Shown piece by piece: positions 24,071 to 35,000 of a DNA stretch of 64,000 nt. Below the pieces are notes generated by a model that did no database searches, was not told the origin of the DNA, and was given only the letters and a program-made list of their open reading frames with translations. The translations under genes and the position numbers were made by a program. Position 1 is the first letter of the stretch. The number at the start of each line of letters is the position of its first letter. This DNA is from Ashinkailepas kermadecensis (taxonomy: Eukaryota; Arthropoda; Thecostraca; Neolepadidae). The stretch covers positions 1-64,000 of the forward strand of contig JAOTOM010005050.1 in NCBI GenBank assembly GCA_034440615.1. Direction: 5' to 3'.

Positions 24071-24322
24071 TCATACCATTACGACATCCTCACATATCTT
24101 GCAATCTGTCCCTCCTGCTGCCATGTCACTGGAATATTTCATCACAATTATTCCGGCTTGTATTCCAGAAATTGCACTCGCCCTGGGTGCCTCCGTAATG
24201 CCGCCTCCGGCGGTGAAGCGATCGAGTGAGCTCACTTGCATATTGTCAACATTCTCTAAGACGGCAACTCCTTTCAGGTAGACCGTGCGGTTCAAATCAC
24301 AGGCATTTAGGCAGACTAAATT
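24071..24322 (-). CDS. Unassigned protein-like exon in nocturnin intron 1
   Basis: On the minus strand a good acceptor, CAATTTTTCAG, ends at 24323. The following frame is open for 83 codons to TGA at 24071. It contains CDLNRTVYLKGVAVLENVDN and later GIQAGIIVMKYSSDMAAGGT and CKICEDVV. An internal AA|GTGAGC donor-like site at 24236/24235 could end the exon earlier. Composition is unlike the repeat-derived frames, but I recognise no family. It may be an exon of a nested or unrelated gene, a piece of an old transposon, or chance. Confidence 0.25.
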   Translation of the reverse strand, partial: NLVCLNACDLNRTVYLKGVAVLENVDNMQVSSLDRFTAGGGITEAPRASAISGIQAGIIVMKYSSDMAAGGTDCKICEDVVMV

Positions 24323-24357
24323 CTGAAAAATTGCATATCGACGTCATGATCGAGGCG

Positions 24358-24432
24358 ACAAAAGCGGGAATATTCCGGAACGGGAATATTCCCGCGGGAT
24401 AAGAGGGAATAAGCGGGAATATGCGGGAATTT
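24358..24432. repeat. Cluster of GGGAATATTCCC-type palindromic words
   Basis: CGGGAATATTCC, a perfect palindrome CGGGAATATTCCCG, and then AGGGAATAAGCGGGAATATG and CGGGAATTTC occur within about 75 bases. Similar GGGAATA reiterations occur in the subterminal regions of some DNA transposons; here no ends are visible. Confidence 0.6.
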
Positions 24433-25874
24433 CACCGATTCAGCAGCGTGTTTTCCCCTGTCGACTTAAAAGCACAACTCTACATGTTTGATCGGTTTGA
24501 GATCAGCTTGTCCTAGCAAGCTGTTTCCTGTTCCTGAGTTTCATGTTGATCACCATTTGTAATCTATGAGTAAGTAGTCTTCAACTCTCCTTCAACTTCA
24601 ACTCCAGGTTTCAAGTACCTGAGGTGAAGCCTGGATAATTTCAAGCTCAGCAGTAAAACAGAAAGTATATTTCATGGACATCACTAAACCGCTGGAAGGA
24701 TACAGGTGAAAATTATCAGCATGATCTCCCAAGTATTGGCAATCGCAGTTTATGTACGCAACAGAAATGTGCAAGTTAAATCAATTCAGACCTTTTAACC
24801 CTATCATATCTTGTCATAGCCTGACCGTCGAATTTACTTTGAGTCTCTCGGCTTGCTCAATAGCAAAAAGGGCATGTCGAGACATTCATTATGCAAATAA
24901 TGTACAAAGTATAACAATTTTTGTTCTCCAGGGTATTGCAATTTGAAACAAAGTATGAATAGAACATAGTCAGGATTGAATGGGGTGAAACAGAGGAATA
25001 AAACAAGAGAACAATAGCATAAGTGTACTAATTTTGCACATACAAGAGCCTTATCGAAATGAGGGGAACAACGGACGAGAGGGGGAAAAGATGCTGGCTC
25101 CAAATACGAGTGAGAAAAATGAGCCGATTTGTGGCACCAGGTGTGTGCGGCTACGTTAATGAAAGGAACTATGCCAGGGTGGCTTGGCTGTGAGGCAACC
25201 TTCCGCAATGTTGTTGATAAGCCAACAGAGAACTGAATTTCCTTTACTCTCGTATTAATGATGATGCTTACTACATATCCGCATCGATAACGTTATGCAA
25301 CATTACTGCTTCGAGTACACCAATGTCGAAAGTCGTGCTGTTCAGGCCCCATTGTTCAGTGTACACAGGGAGGCTGGAGCATAGAACAGCTTTAGCTCCG
25401 GTTTCTTGACGACATATGTGAAAGCTTCCAGGTGCATTGAGCAACCAGTCGTGTGTAAGAGACCGCGGATAATAGAGTAGCAGGCACGGAAGCCGAGGCG
25501 GTCGGGAGAATGGAAGTCACGAACGACAATTCTCCACGGCACAAGCCACGTGAGGCAGCCGCGCGTCGGCTCCGGCCGGGACCAGCAACATGCAATCCAA
25601 CGACTTCCTCAACAGCAGGAAACAAATAATCAGTCCGCATGCGTCATACGGTGCCGGCGGCCAGGGCTGCTATTCTGCACGGTCGCACGCTTCACGGGCG
25701 CACTTTCTTCCGCCAAACAGACAACTGATCTCAGCCACACCGGTGACGGAAATTCGCCGCTGCTGCATCGCACCACCTCCTGGCGCCAGCAGGGCATCGG
25801 CACACACCTGGCCTCGCCACCTGCCACCCGCCACCTTCCCACGGCGCGTGGCCGACACACACGACGCCACCCAC
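24433..25874. other. Intronic sequence toward nocturnin exon 1, nothing recognised
   Basis: Mostly AT-rich and unremarkable to about 25400, then GC-rich toward the exon. The minus-strand frame at 25208-24834 has no recognised domain. Confidence 0.4.
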
Positions 25875-26023
25875 CTGACGATGTACATCAGCAGCTGCTT
25901 GGGCGGAATGTAGGCGCCCTTGTCGTCGCTGAACGCGTTGGGGTGCTGCCGCCGGCTGATGGACTGCTTCGCCAGCTGCTCCGCCACGGCCATTGACTCA
26001 CGTAGCTCGGACAGGTTCATCAT
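25875..26023 (-). CDS. Noct: Nocturnin, first coding exon (long N-terminus)
   Basis: This exon encodes the N-terminus of a long nocturnin isoform; nocturnin is a circadian CCR4-type phosphatase/nuclease that acts on NADP(H). It has 49 codons plus two bases: MMNLSELRES at the start and KGAYIPPKQLLMYIV at the end. The first of two adjacent ATGs is at 26023; the frame stays open upstream but has no earlier ATG I can support. The exon ends CAG|GTGGGT at 25875/25874 in phase 2. Exon 2 begins with a single G before ATG, so the join makes an Arg codon and reads ...YIVR-MGSFTSAPK, with no frame break. The assignment rests on this phase match, on shared strand and on recollection of arthropod long isoforms; the exon has no catalytic residues. 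Intron 1 would be 18,982 bp. Confidence 0.75.
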
Positions 26024-26149
26024 GCTGCTGCCGGCTGGGCCAGTGCCGCCTCTGCCAGCCACGCCGCGGCAGAGCGGCCGCCTCCTGGGACGTCTGGTCT
26101 GCGCCGGCCGCCGTACGCCGGTCGCGGCGCGATGAACGCCTGCCCACGG

Positions 26150-26187
26150 AACTAAGCCGGGCTCGCCGCGACGAACGGCTTATAAGG
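26150..26187 (-). promoter_or_regulatory. Putative nocturnin core promoter (TATA box plus initiator)
   Basis: On the minus strand TTATAAG lies at 26185-26179, with the TATA T at 26184. An initiator-like TTAGTT lies at 26155-26150, with its A at 26153. The 31-base spacing is what a focused RNA polymerase II promoter needs. The predicted start is about 130 bases upstream of the first ATG of nocturnin exon 1 (26023), and the surroundings are GC- and CpG-rich. A 20-bp minisatellite begins about 90 bases further upstream (26272). The motifs and spacing are seen; promoter use is inferred. Confidence 0.55.
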
Positions 26188-26271
26188 CGGCCGGCGGCGG
26201 GCCGGCGCCGCCCCGTCTCCGCCGTCTGAAGGTCTCGCCGTCACCGCCGTCGCCGAGACCCGCCACTATGC

Positions 26272-26930
26272 TGGCCGGTACGGCACCCCACCGGCGAGTA
26301 AGGTACTCAACCGGCGGCTACGAGACTCTACTGGTGGGTACGGTACTCTACTGGTGGGTACGGTACTCTACTGGGAAGTACGGTACTCTATTGGCGAGTA
26401 CGGTACTCTACTGGTGTGCACGGTACTCTACTGGTGTGCACGATACTGTACTGGTGTGTGCCAGTGCTCTACTGGTATGCTCGGTACTCTACTGGTGTAC
26501 ACCGCACTCTACTGGTATGCTCGGTACTCTACTGGTGTTTACGGTACTCTGTTGGTGCGTACGGTTCTCTACTGGTGTGCACGGCACTGTACTGGTGTAT
26601 ATGGTACTCTACTGGTACGTACAATGCTCTAATGGTAAATACGCCACCCCATTGGAGGGTACAGTACTCCACTGGCGGATACAGCACGGCCTCCACTGGC
26701 AGGTTCAGCACTCGACTAGATGCGGTGCAATGCTCTAATGGCAAATACGCCACTCCATTGGAGGGTACAGTACTCCACTGGCGGATACGGCACGGCCTCC
26801 ACTGGCAGGTTCAGCACTCCACTAGATGCGGTGCGGAATTTCACTGTTAGTTATGGCATTAATTGGAAGTCACTGCACTCGATTGGCTGGCACGGCACTC
26901 TACTGGTCGATATGCGGAGATTATTCCGGA
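26272..26930. repeat. 20-bp minisatellite upstream of the nocturnin promoter
   Basis: About 30 diverged units of GGTACTCTACTGGTGTGCAC, with GGCGGATAC-, GGGAAGTAC- and GGGTAC-type variants. A higher-order duplication of about 100 bases is visible: 26620-26720 recurs at 26722-26832 (TGCTCTAATGG...CTAGATGCGGTGC in both). On the minus strand this lies directly upstream of the TATA/initiator pair. Confidence 0.92.
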
Positions 26931-27215
26931 AGCCTTTGTATTGCCGATGCTACTTTGAAATACACAAATATACTTTGCTATAAATAGATCATAAATATAT
27001 GTAATAAATCAAAATAAATGCATAAATATTTCAGCAATTAAGATATCCATACCATAATTCATATTTAAGAAGTCAATATATCTTAATAAATAAACAAACA
27101 TGAAGTAATAAATAAACATGCACGTGAATCAACAAATACACATGAGTTATATACATTTCATGAAATGTATATTTGAGATGAAAAAACATACAGGCTATAT
27201 ACATCTAAAAATGAA

Positions 27216-27267
<52 letters not shown>

Positions 27268-27897
27268 ACAGAAAACTGAATCCCATGCCAACGCAACGGC
27301 TATGTTCATATCCCTAAACCACGTCATGTCATGCCACATGTCAACATCATTACGTCACTGGCAGAGCTGTTAGTGACGTTATGGAAAACAGATGTCCATT
27401 AGGTTCGGTCGACAAAAACCGATTCAGGTCGAGTAGCAAAAGCTTTATGGTGACAGTCCGAAAACATTCTATGAATTCTCCACACTTTTTCAAATGAAAA
27501 CCCATACAGTAACAGCGTGCTCCAGTTTCCGATTTGGCACGCCCCGCGGCGTTGAAGTCTCCATTGGCCGTGCTCCGGAGGCCGGCCCCTAACTCCGGGG
27601 GTGGGTGGGTGGGGGGTGGGTGGGTGGGGGGTAATTGGTGGGCGGAAGAAGCGCCCGGAAATGATATCTGACGTCAATTTGGCGTCATTGAAGTAACTAT
27701 CGCCGGAGTAATGTGAAGATTCCCACTGTGGCATTACCTATCGCATTAGGGAGTGTGCCGACCGTGGCCCGCATGGCCTCGGTTCTGTAGCGGTCGGGTA
27801 CAGTGTCAGAGATCAGATCATATCGAATCACACGGCCTGGGTGCCAGGCGACGCCGCTGATTCCTTGACGCTCGTCCCCAGGGACCAGGAACAATGT
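26931..27897. other. AT-rich spacer with (TA)n, no gene recognised
   Basis: 27223-27265 is a pure TA tract. 27593-27635 is a G-rich repeat of GGGTGGGTGGGGG type that could form a quadruplex. No gene is recognised. Confidence 0.6.
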
Positions 27898-28132
27898 CGT
27901 GCTTGGCCGGTCCGGATACGTGCCAGGGGATGTGTTCGCCGGTCCGGATACGTGCCAGGGGATGTGTTGGCCGGTCCGGATACGTGCCAGGGGATGTGTT
28001 GGCCGGTCAGGATACGTGCCAGGGGATGTGTTGGCCGGTCCGGATACGTGCCAGGGGATGTGTTGGCCGGTCCGGATACGTGCCAGGGGATGTGTTGGCC
28101 GGTCCGGATACGTGCCAGGGGATGTGTTCGCG
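27898..28132. repeat. 32-bp minisatellite, about seven units
   Basis: The unit is GGCCGGTCCGGATACGTGCC plus AGGGGATGTGTT. Copies are almost identical (one has GGTCAGG; the outer ones have TTCG). Open frames on both strands with 32-residue periodicity are artefacts. Confidence 0.95.
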
Positions 28133-29245
28133 CAAGAAAATATGTCACACACCATGCACGGAGGCCCATACTGGATTGAAAGCCAGGAAACAATCGAAAA
28201 TCACTGACGAAAAGTATCCGTGAGGAAAACAATAGCAGACTTTAGGTATTCGTAACACCTAGTTACAGTCCTAGACAAATGAAGGGATCATCGAATCATC
28301 GGATTATCCGACATCGGCGCTAACATGGATCCTGTAGGAGAATGTGTTGCACATTTTATCCCAGATTCCGGCAAGGTACGTGATATATTCCGAGAGCTAT
28401 AAACTGTGGCGAGTGAGTAAGGTAGCGAAGGTACGGTCATAGGAGCAGATGGCAAGGCGGTTAACACACATATAGCCGGTGGTGTGGTGATCATCTGAGC
28501 TGTTCAATGGGAGACCAGTCCATTGGCATATCCGTCAATTAGATTGAAATGAGCTTAATGTGAGGTAACCCTCCCGGAATTTGAATGGCTCAACAGTCGG
28601 ATCTGAATCGAAATTCGTGACCCGCTCGGACAGTTTCTGCCTAAAAACCTAAAAACCATGCATATTGTTGTCCTTCCGACAACATCTGGTCAAATTGGCA
28701 AAATGGATGGCATTATGATGATGATGATGATGATGATGGGTGGTCTGAGCTTGGATGAGATATTACTGTGCGTACTGGCACAATCTGTCCAAGATGGACT
28801 AGGTCAGTTAGACAAAGATATGATCTTTGAACATAGCCCACATAAAAATTGGTCTTTACACATGGCACGATGGCCGGCTATAGCTGTTCGGTTGCTGGTC
28901 GTGTCCACAAAAGCTCCACAGGATGCTTTTCAGGCTCTGGTTCAAATTGTTGTTGACCACTAGAAACCCATGTGACTCCAGCGCAAACGCAACCCAACTT
29001 GTTCTAACGGTCCAAACAATATGCATTACAGAGTACAACTTTTGGGGAAGCAACCTGCCACGGCCCAACACGTCGCCAGGCGTGTGATTGCCTGGCACTG
29101 CCGCCAGGCGGAGAAGCCTGGAGTCACCTGAAATGGCCTCTGCTGGCATCGGCGTCGACTCTGATATACACACTCGCCAAAAGCCGCTGATCTGATCCGA
29201 GAGGATCGGCTCCAGAGACAGAGGGAGCAAACGTGGGCACGGCGC
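28133..29245. other. No gene recognised; (ATG)n microsatellite
   Basis: (ATG)n at 28712-28737. Open frames on both strands around 28650-29250 are not recognisable. Nothing else is supportable. Confidence 0.45.
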
Positions 29246-29400
29246 ACGCAAATTGCGCCGCTGCGCCGCTGCGCCGGCGGCGCACCCTAAAAACCGGCGG
29301 CGCAGCGGCGCCGGCGCGAATTCTCAAAAACCGGCGCAGCGGCGCGCGGCGCAGGTAAAAAATCCGCGCCGCTGTCCGCGCCGCTGCCCAGCTCTAGCGA
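29246..29400. repeat. GCGCCGCTGCGCC low-complexity tract, left of the LINE
   Basis: About 155 bases are built from GCGCCGCTGCGCC and its reverse complement GGCGCAGCGGCGC, separated by short A-rich links (CCTAAAAACC, TCAAAAACC). A similar tract with A-rich links lies at 36106-36245. Before the LINE inserted, the two would have been only about 380 bases apart, so they may belong to one older element. Confidence 0.7.
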
Positions 29401-29635
29401 GCGATAAAAGACGACCTAAGAATCCGACGCGGCAAACACATATGTACCTGACTATCTGTTACGTGTAGTATTTTAAGTAATTATACTAACCATGCGGCAG
29501 ATTACACTATGCGGCAGATGACGTGCCTCTGGAGGATCCTGAGGAGGAAGAGGAAACTCAGATTCAGTGGGCGGGGCCAATCTGGCTAAATTTACCGCCG
29601 GCCGAGCAATATAGCTGACGGGCCATAGTTTCATC
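29401..29635 (+). other. Possible small exon or ORF remnant of unknown origin
   Basis: After a TACTAAC branch-point-like word and GCGGCAG (about 29485-29500), one frame reads ADDVPLEDPEEEEETQIQWA and then GPIWLNLPPAEQYS before a stop near 29620. The acidic run and tidy ending look protein-like, but I recognise no family. It lies between the GC tract and the LINE insertion and may be part of the older element broken by the LINE. Confidence 0.2.
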
Positions 29636-29648
29636 TTTAATGTGAATA
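29636..29648. repeat. Target-site duplication, left
   Basis: TTTAATGTGAATA, identical to 35953-35965. It marks the exact 5' boundary of the LINE. Confidence 0.95.
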
Positions 29649-29764
29649 CCCCCCCGACGAGGCACCACCTTTACGTGGTGGGGGGGATTGGGTGCCCTTA
29701 GGACCCAGAATCCCAGTCCATCGGTGAGCCGGCGAGGGGTCAGACTAGGAGTGCCTCACTCGTC
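29649..29764 (+). ncRNA. Candidate HDV-like self-cleaving ribozyme at the LINE 5' end
   Basis: Seven C (29649-29655) can pair with seven G (29680-29686), the usual 7-bp P1. Between them ACCAC (29664-29668) pairs with GTGGT (29675-29679) as a P3-like stem closing loop CTTTAC. GACGAG (29656-29661) can pair with CTCGTC (29759-29764) as a pseudoknot P2. TGGGT/ACCCA (29689-29693 with 29703-29707) can form a P4-like stem. The trypanosome L1Tc/Pr77 ribozyme has the same order and a closely similar CCACCTCAACGTGG. HDV-like ribozymes are known at the 5' ends of several LINE groups, where cleavage defines the 5' terminus. Here the fold starts exactly at the element's first base. The catalytic J4/2 region is not clearly resolved. 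Confidence 0.5.
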
Positions 29765-30320
29765 CTTCCATCCGTACGCTCCCATTCCAACGCCCATCTC
29801 ATCCCAACATCCATATCCTTCACCTGGCCCTACAACACCAACTATCCCTACTATGAGCAGGCAGGACAACTTCCCCGGTCCTGCCCTCCAGCTCAGTTTT
29901 ATCGGGGTAGCCGCGCCCCCTCGGCACGTCCCCCGGGGTTGACGGAGTCCTGGAGGTTGAGGTCCCCCGTCGCACGGTGCTAGTTGTGACGGGGGACCAA
30001 CACGCCTCTTTGGTCCTGATATCCCGGAGGGGCGGGCGGGCCCGTGGGGCCTCACGCGGGCCAAGTGGCCGGTCGCCTCGGGCCGGGGACCTGGGAATTT
30101 TTCCCAGTGTCCGCCGGCCCGGCCGGCTGGGGTCAAGGGGTGGACGGCGCTGGATCCGGGTCGGGGTGGTGAGTCCCTCTCTCCCGGCCGGGCGAAGGCG
30201 CCGTCTGCCCAGTATAGCTCCTCGGGCGCCTGGCGTCCTCCCGTCCGCGGGGCCCAGGCGTCCCCCCCGTAGGGCCCCTGTGTGGTGGGGCGCCCGAGGA
30301 GCAGAAACCAAGCATACTAC

Positions 30321-32053
30321 ATGGATTCGTTCAACACAAAAACCCATCCTGGACCCCGTGGGGACCAGAACACCGACTTACCCAGTGGAAGTCGCACCAC
30401 CAACCCGACACCGGCAGAGGCATACCGCCCTACACGTTCTCCGCGCAATCCACCTAGCAGAGATCAGCATCTTGGTCACACCAGTATCACGTCGGCGTCA
30501 AGAAAAACTATACCACGCATTTTAATATTTAAATCCATTGACCCAGACAAGACCCTATCATCACTCTCGCCCTTCCAGCGTAAGAGAGGATGTGACCGCT
30601 TCGGGACCGTCACGCGCTGTGACAAATTACGGGACGAAGGGATAGAGGTGGAGTTTCAAAATCAAGAGGACGCAAGGAGGGCTTTAGGCATGGACAAGTT
30701 CATTTACAGCATACGAACCCCAGATGGCACTAGAGACATCGCCATTCCAATAAAAGTTGAACCACATAATACGAAGAATTTCTGCAAAGGAGTGATCAAC
30801 TGTTACGATCTAAGGGACGTTTCGGAGGCTGAGATAGTTGACGGATTAACAGAATATGGTGTGGTAGAAGCGCAAAGAATGAAGGTGCGAAGGGGAAGGG
30901 AACTCCAACCCACTAATAACATCATCCTCACTTTCAGCTCCACTGACCTGCCATCAGCAGTGCAAGTAGGCTACGTAAGAGTAAAAGTGAGAGTCTTCGT
31001 CCCGAATCCAATGAGGTGTTTCCGATGTCAGCGGTATGGCCATACAACTCGATACTGTCGCGGCCGCCCTGCTTGTGGAAAATGTGGATCACCAGATCAC
31101 ACTCTTGAAAAGTGCGAATCGCAGAATGTGTGGTGTGTGAACTGTGGTAGGACACAAGTGCCACACACAACCTCTGACAGATCATGCCCAACGTACATCA
31201 AGGAAAAAGAGATATTGTCGCTGAAATGCACGAGGAATCTGTCCTTTCGGCAAGCCCGTGAGGCATACGACGAAAACCACCCGAAAGTGTCTTACGCCGA
31301 GATGACTCGCGGTAGCCTAACACACTTTCCACAACAGTAGCCCACCATCACCACGCAGCTGCTTGTCCAACTTAGCACTTTGTTGAGTTCGTTTGGTATT
31401 GCTTGTACACCTTCCACGGGATCGGAGACACCTGAGCTGCATCACACAGTTCAGTCGTCTAGGCCGGAGCAGGCCAAAGAAACGTCAACCCGAGAACGAC
31501 CACGGTCTTCTGAGATCTCAGAGACACAAAAGGAAGGAGACGAGTGGACCCTGGTACAGCGTGCCAAAAACACTTCAAACTCCCGGATACTCCTTCCACC
31601 ACACCCAATATTCCCACATCCAAGGTAACCCATCCCGCATCACCGCGATCAACCCCTGCTCCTCCCCCTCCTGCTCCTCCCCCTCCTCCCCTTCCCCCTC
31701 CAACGTTCTGCTGTACATCATCGAGACGCATCCCTGTCACGCCTCCACCAGTGACACGAGACCCGAAGGCCAGTGTTCGCCAAGCAGCCCCGGACCTGGG
31801 ACCGGTTGGCCGGGCGAGCCGAAACGCGTCTCCAAGCGTACAGTCGACAGCCCATGCCACCCAGCTGACAATCCAGTCGACATCGGCACCTCACATTCCA
31901 CCACCCATCCCACCACGTGGGGGCGATGCTCCGGCATCCCCATCCCCGATCAGAGGACGGAAGCGTGCTCCATCTTGGCAGGCATCCCCTACCGACGGAG
32001 CAAGCCCTAGGGGAAGGTCACGGACCCACTCTTGTTCCACGAAGTTCCAGTGA
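30321..32053 (+). pseudogene. LINE ORF1: gag-like protein with three zinc knuckles (disrupted)
   Basis: Nucleic-acid-binding ORF1 protein that would coat the LINE RNA. It starts at ATG 30321 (MDSFNTKTHPG). After a basic, Pro-rich N-terminus comes a folded segment around CDRFGTVTRCDKLRDEGIEV. Three CCHC-type knuckles follow near 31015-31190: CFRCQRYGHTTRYC, CGKCGSPDHTLEKC and CVNCGRTQVPHTTSDRSC. An in-frame TAG at 31338-31340 interrupts it; the same frame continues to about 31628. A frameshift near 31585-31625 then moves the Pro-rich C-terminal part (PAPPPPAPPPPPLPPPT) into another frame that ends at 32053. Without these lesions it would be near 570 residues. Confidence 0.85.
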
Positions 32054-32090
32054 CCGCCCTATTAGTCACTCCATCGTCTTAACTCGTTTT

Positions 32091-35000
32091 AACTGGCTTC
32101 TTTTACGGCAATTTTACAGTGGAATTGCCGAGGTTTGAAGACTTCCGTTTTTGATCTTGTGACCGTTTTAAATCGGCACAACCCTGCAGTCATCTGTCTC
32201 CAAGAGACAAAGCTGGCACCACAGGACACAGTGAAACTCAAATGTTACCAGGTGTACCGTAGCGATGTACACCCTACACACATTTCGCATGGAGGCGTGC
32301 TACTTGCCGTCCACCACAGCATACCAGCACGTGAGCTGGTCCTCCGAACATCTTTGCAAGCGGTCGCAGCGCAAGTTACGCTTGACCACACCATTGCATA
32401 ACCGTGTGCTCCCTGTATCTGCCTCCTGGAACATCATTCCCTACTGCGGAGCTGAAACAGCTACTAACGGAGCTTTCACCACCTGTTCTGCTACTGGGAG
32501 ACTTCAATGCCCACCACACTGCTTGGGGATGTTCGGATATCAGCATACGGGGTCGAATCCTGGAAGATTTAATCTTGAACGAGCCACTCTGCCTCCTAAG
32601 CACAGGTTCGCACACTCATCTGGCGCTGCCATCGGGCCGGACATCAGCACTAGACCTGAGCATAGCCAGTCCTGAACTGGCTCAGCAGTTCGAATGGTCA
32701 GTTCATGATGACTGCCTGGGAAGTGACCACTATCCGATATGGTTGACTTTTCGGAGAACCGTAGTTCTGGGAGTACGGCCGCCACGTTGGAACTTAAGGA
32801 TGGCAGATTGGACCAGTTTCGAATCCCGGGCACAGATGGCTTTTACAACCGACATTGAAAATAACTGTATTAGTGTGGAAGATTTTACATCACGACTACT
32901 CCAGTGCGCCAATGAGTGCATTCCACGCACCTCTGGCACCCCACGCCGTATTCCAGTTCCCTGGTGGACCGAGGAATGCAAACAGGCTATCTGCGACCGC
33001 AAACGGGCTCTTAAGGAGTTCAGCAAACACAGCACTAAGGCTAATATGCTAGCGTTTAAAAAGGCCAAGGCACTGGCTCGACGAACAATACGTGCCGCGA
33101 AGCGTGCATCCTGGCGAGAATATATAGGGAAGATTAACCGAACAACACCAACCTCCGAAGTATGGTCGCGCATGAAAAAGATTGCTGGTCGGTTTAATTC
33201 AGTCCCACTCCCGGTCCTCAACATCAGAGGAAATATCATAACCGATCCAGGCGAGGTAGCCAACCACATTGCTTACGCTATTGCGAAGCGTAGCCAACCT
33301 ACCGACCCAAATTTCCTGCAACACCGTGCTCGGTGCCAGAAGGACGAGATCAGTTTTAACACAACTGAACAACTGCACTACAACCTGCCGTTTACTCAAG
33401 CTGAGCTTGTCTCCGCACTCAGCCAGTTGAAAAGTGTGTCTGAGGGACCGGACGCAGTACACAATGAAATGCTACAGCACCTACCGACGCGCGCAAAACA
33501 TATTCTTCTCACCATCTTCAACAGACTGTGGACAGGGGATGTTTCCCACCAGCCTGGCGGAAAGCAATAATAGTACCAATACTAAAGCCCGGTAAAAGCG
33601 GCGATGACCCTTCTCACTACCGTCCGATATCGCTCACTTCATCATTGTGCAAGCTGATGGAGAGAATGGTCAGCCTTCGACTGACTTGGTTCCTAGAAGC
33701 CCAGAACATTTTAACCAACGACCAGTGTGGCTTCCGGAAAAATCGCAGTACGGTAGACCACGTTTTAAAGCTGGACACATAGATTCGTGTGGCTTTTGCA
33801 AAGAACAAGCATTTGGGGGCAATATTTTTCGACATTGAAAGCGCCTTTGACACCGCCTGGAGACACGGCATCCTGCTTAAGATCCATAAGTACGGACTCC
33901 GTGGAGCTTTGAGCATGTTCTTAAAAAAATTCATGACAGACAGACAGTTCTGTGTGCGTGTGGGTAACCAGGTTTCAGGTTGGATGCACCAAGTCGAGGG
34001 AGTTCCCCAGGGCAGCGTCCTGAGCACTTCTCTCTTTTCTCTTATTATGAACGACATCGGCGACTCACTCCCCTCATCATTTGGGCGGTCTCTTTTTGCT
34101 GACGACTTTGCTATCTGGTTGCACGGCTCGTCACCCCATCTTATGGAGCGACAGCTTCAACTTGCTATTTTCCGCCTGGAGAAGTGGGGACATACAAATG
34201 GATTCAAGTTTTCCATAGCTAAAACAGTTGCAGTACATTTCTGTCGACGTATGCGTAACTGCCCAGACATGGCGTTGAGATTGTACGGGCAAGATGTGCC
34301 TACAGCATCAGTGGCTCGTTTTCTTGGTGTGCAGTTCGATCATCGTCTTACATACAGAGAACATATCAAAACACTCCGAGACAAATGTTTTAAAGCACTT
34401 GCGATATTGAAGTGTGTATCTCGTACGTCATATGGCGCAGATAGAAAGACACTACACCTGCTGTATCGTAGTCTGATCCGCTCGAAGCTCGACTACGCTT
34501 GTTTCGTATACGATGGCGCGTGTGTTACTACAAAGCGAACGCTTGACCCAGTACATCATGCTGCGGTGCGAATAATTACAGGTGCATTCCGCACCTCTCC
34601 CACGGTTAGCGTGCTAGCAGATGCGCATGAGCCTCCACTGTCCATGAGACGCGACATGCTGGGTCTGCGATACGCCTGCAAAATGCGACAGTTCCCGACA
34701 CACTCGTCATATCCGGCGGTCTTTGCTCATGACTTATATGCTGTCCTTCGAAATCACATTAGGAGAGGAACTCCTTACTGTGTGCGAATGAGGACGCTCC
34801 TGGGACGAATGGAAATACGACTACAAGGAATTCGAAAATATGAAGAACTGTCTACTTCTCCGTGGGAGCTGATCTCCCCCTCTATCGATATTTCCCTCGC
34901 GGACATGAAAAAACAAGATGTCACAAAAGAGGAGCTAGACTCACACTCGCTAGAGCATATGTCCACAACGTATCACAAACACCTCATCACCTACACGGAT

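Larger units (their letters stand above)
6893..25874 (-). other. Nocturnin intron 1 (18,982 bp, repeat-filled)
   Basis: The interval runs from the GTGGGT donor at 25874 to the acceptor at 6893. It contains the alternative exon at 17055-17128, a hAT-like MITE, two LINE 3' ends in opposite orientation, minisatellites of 52, 21, 30, 22 and 16 bp, a 434-bp inverted-repeat element and a Lys-tRNA-headed SINE. The intron boundaries are inferred from phase-compatible splice sites, not from transcripts. Confidence 0.65.
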
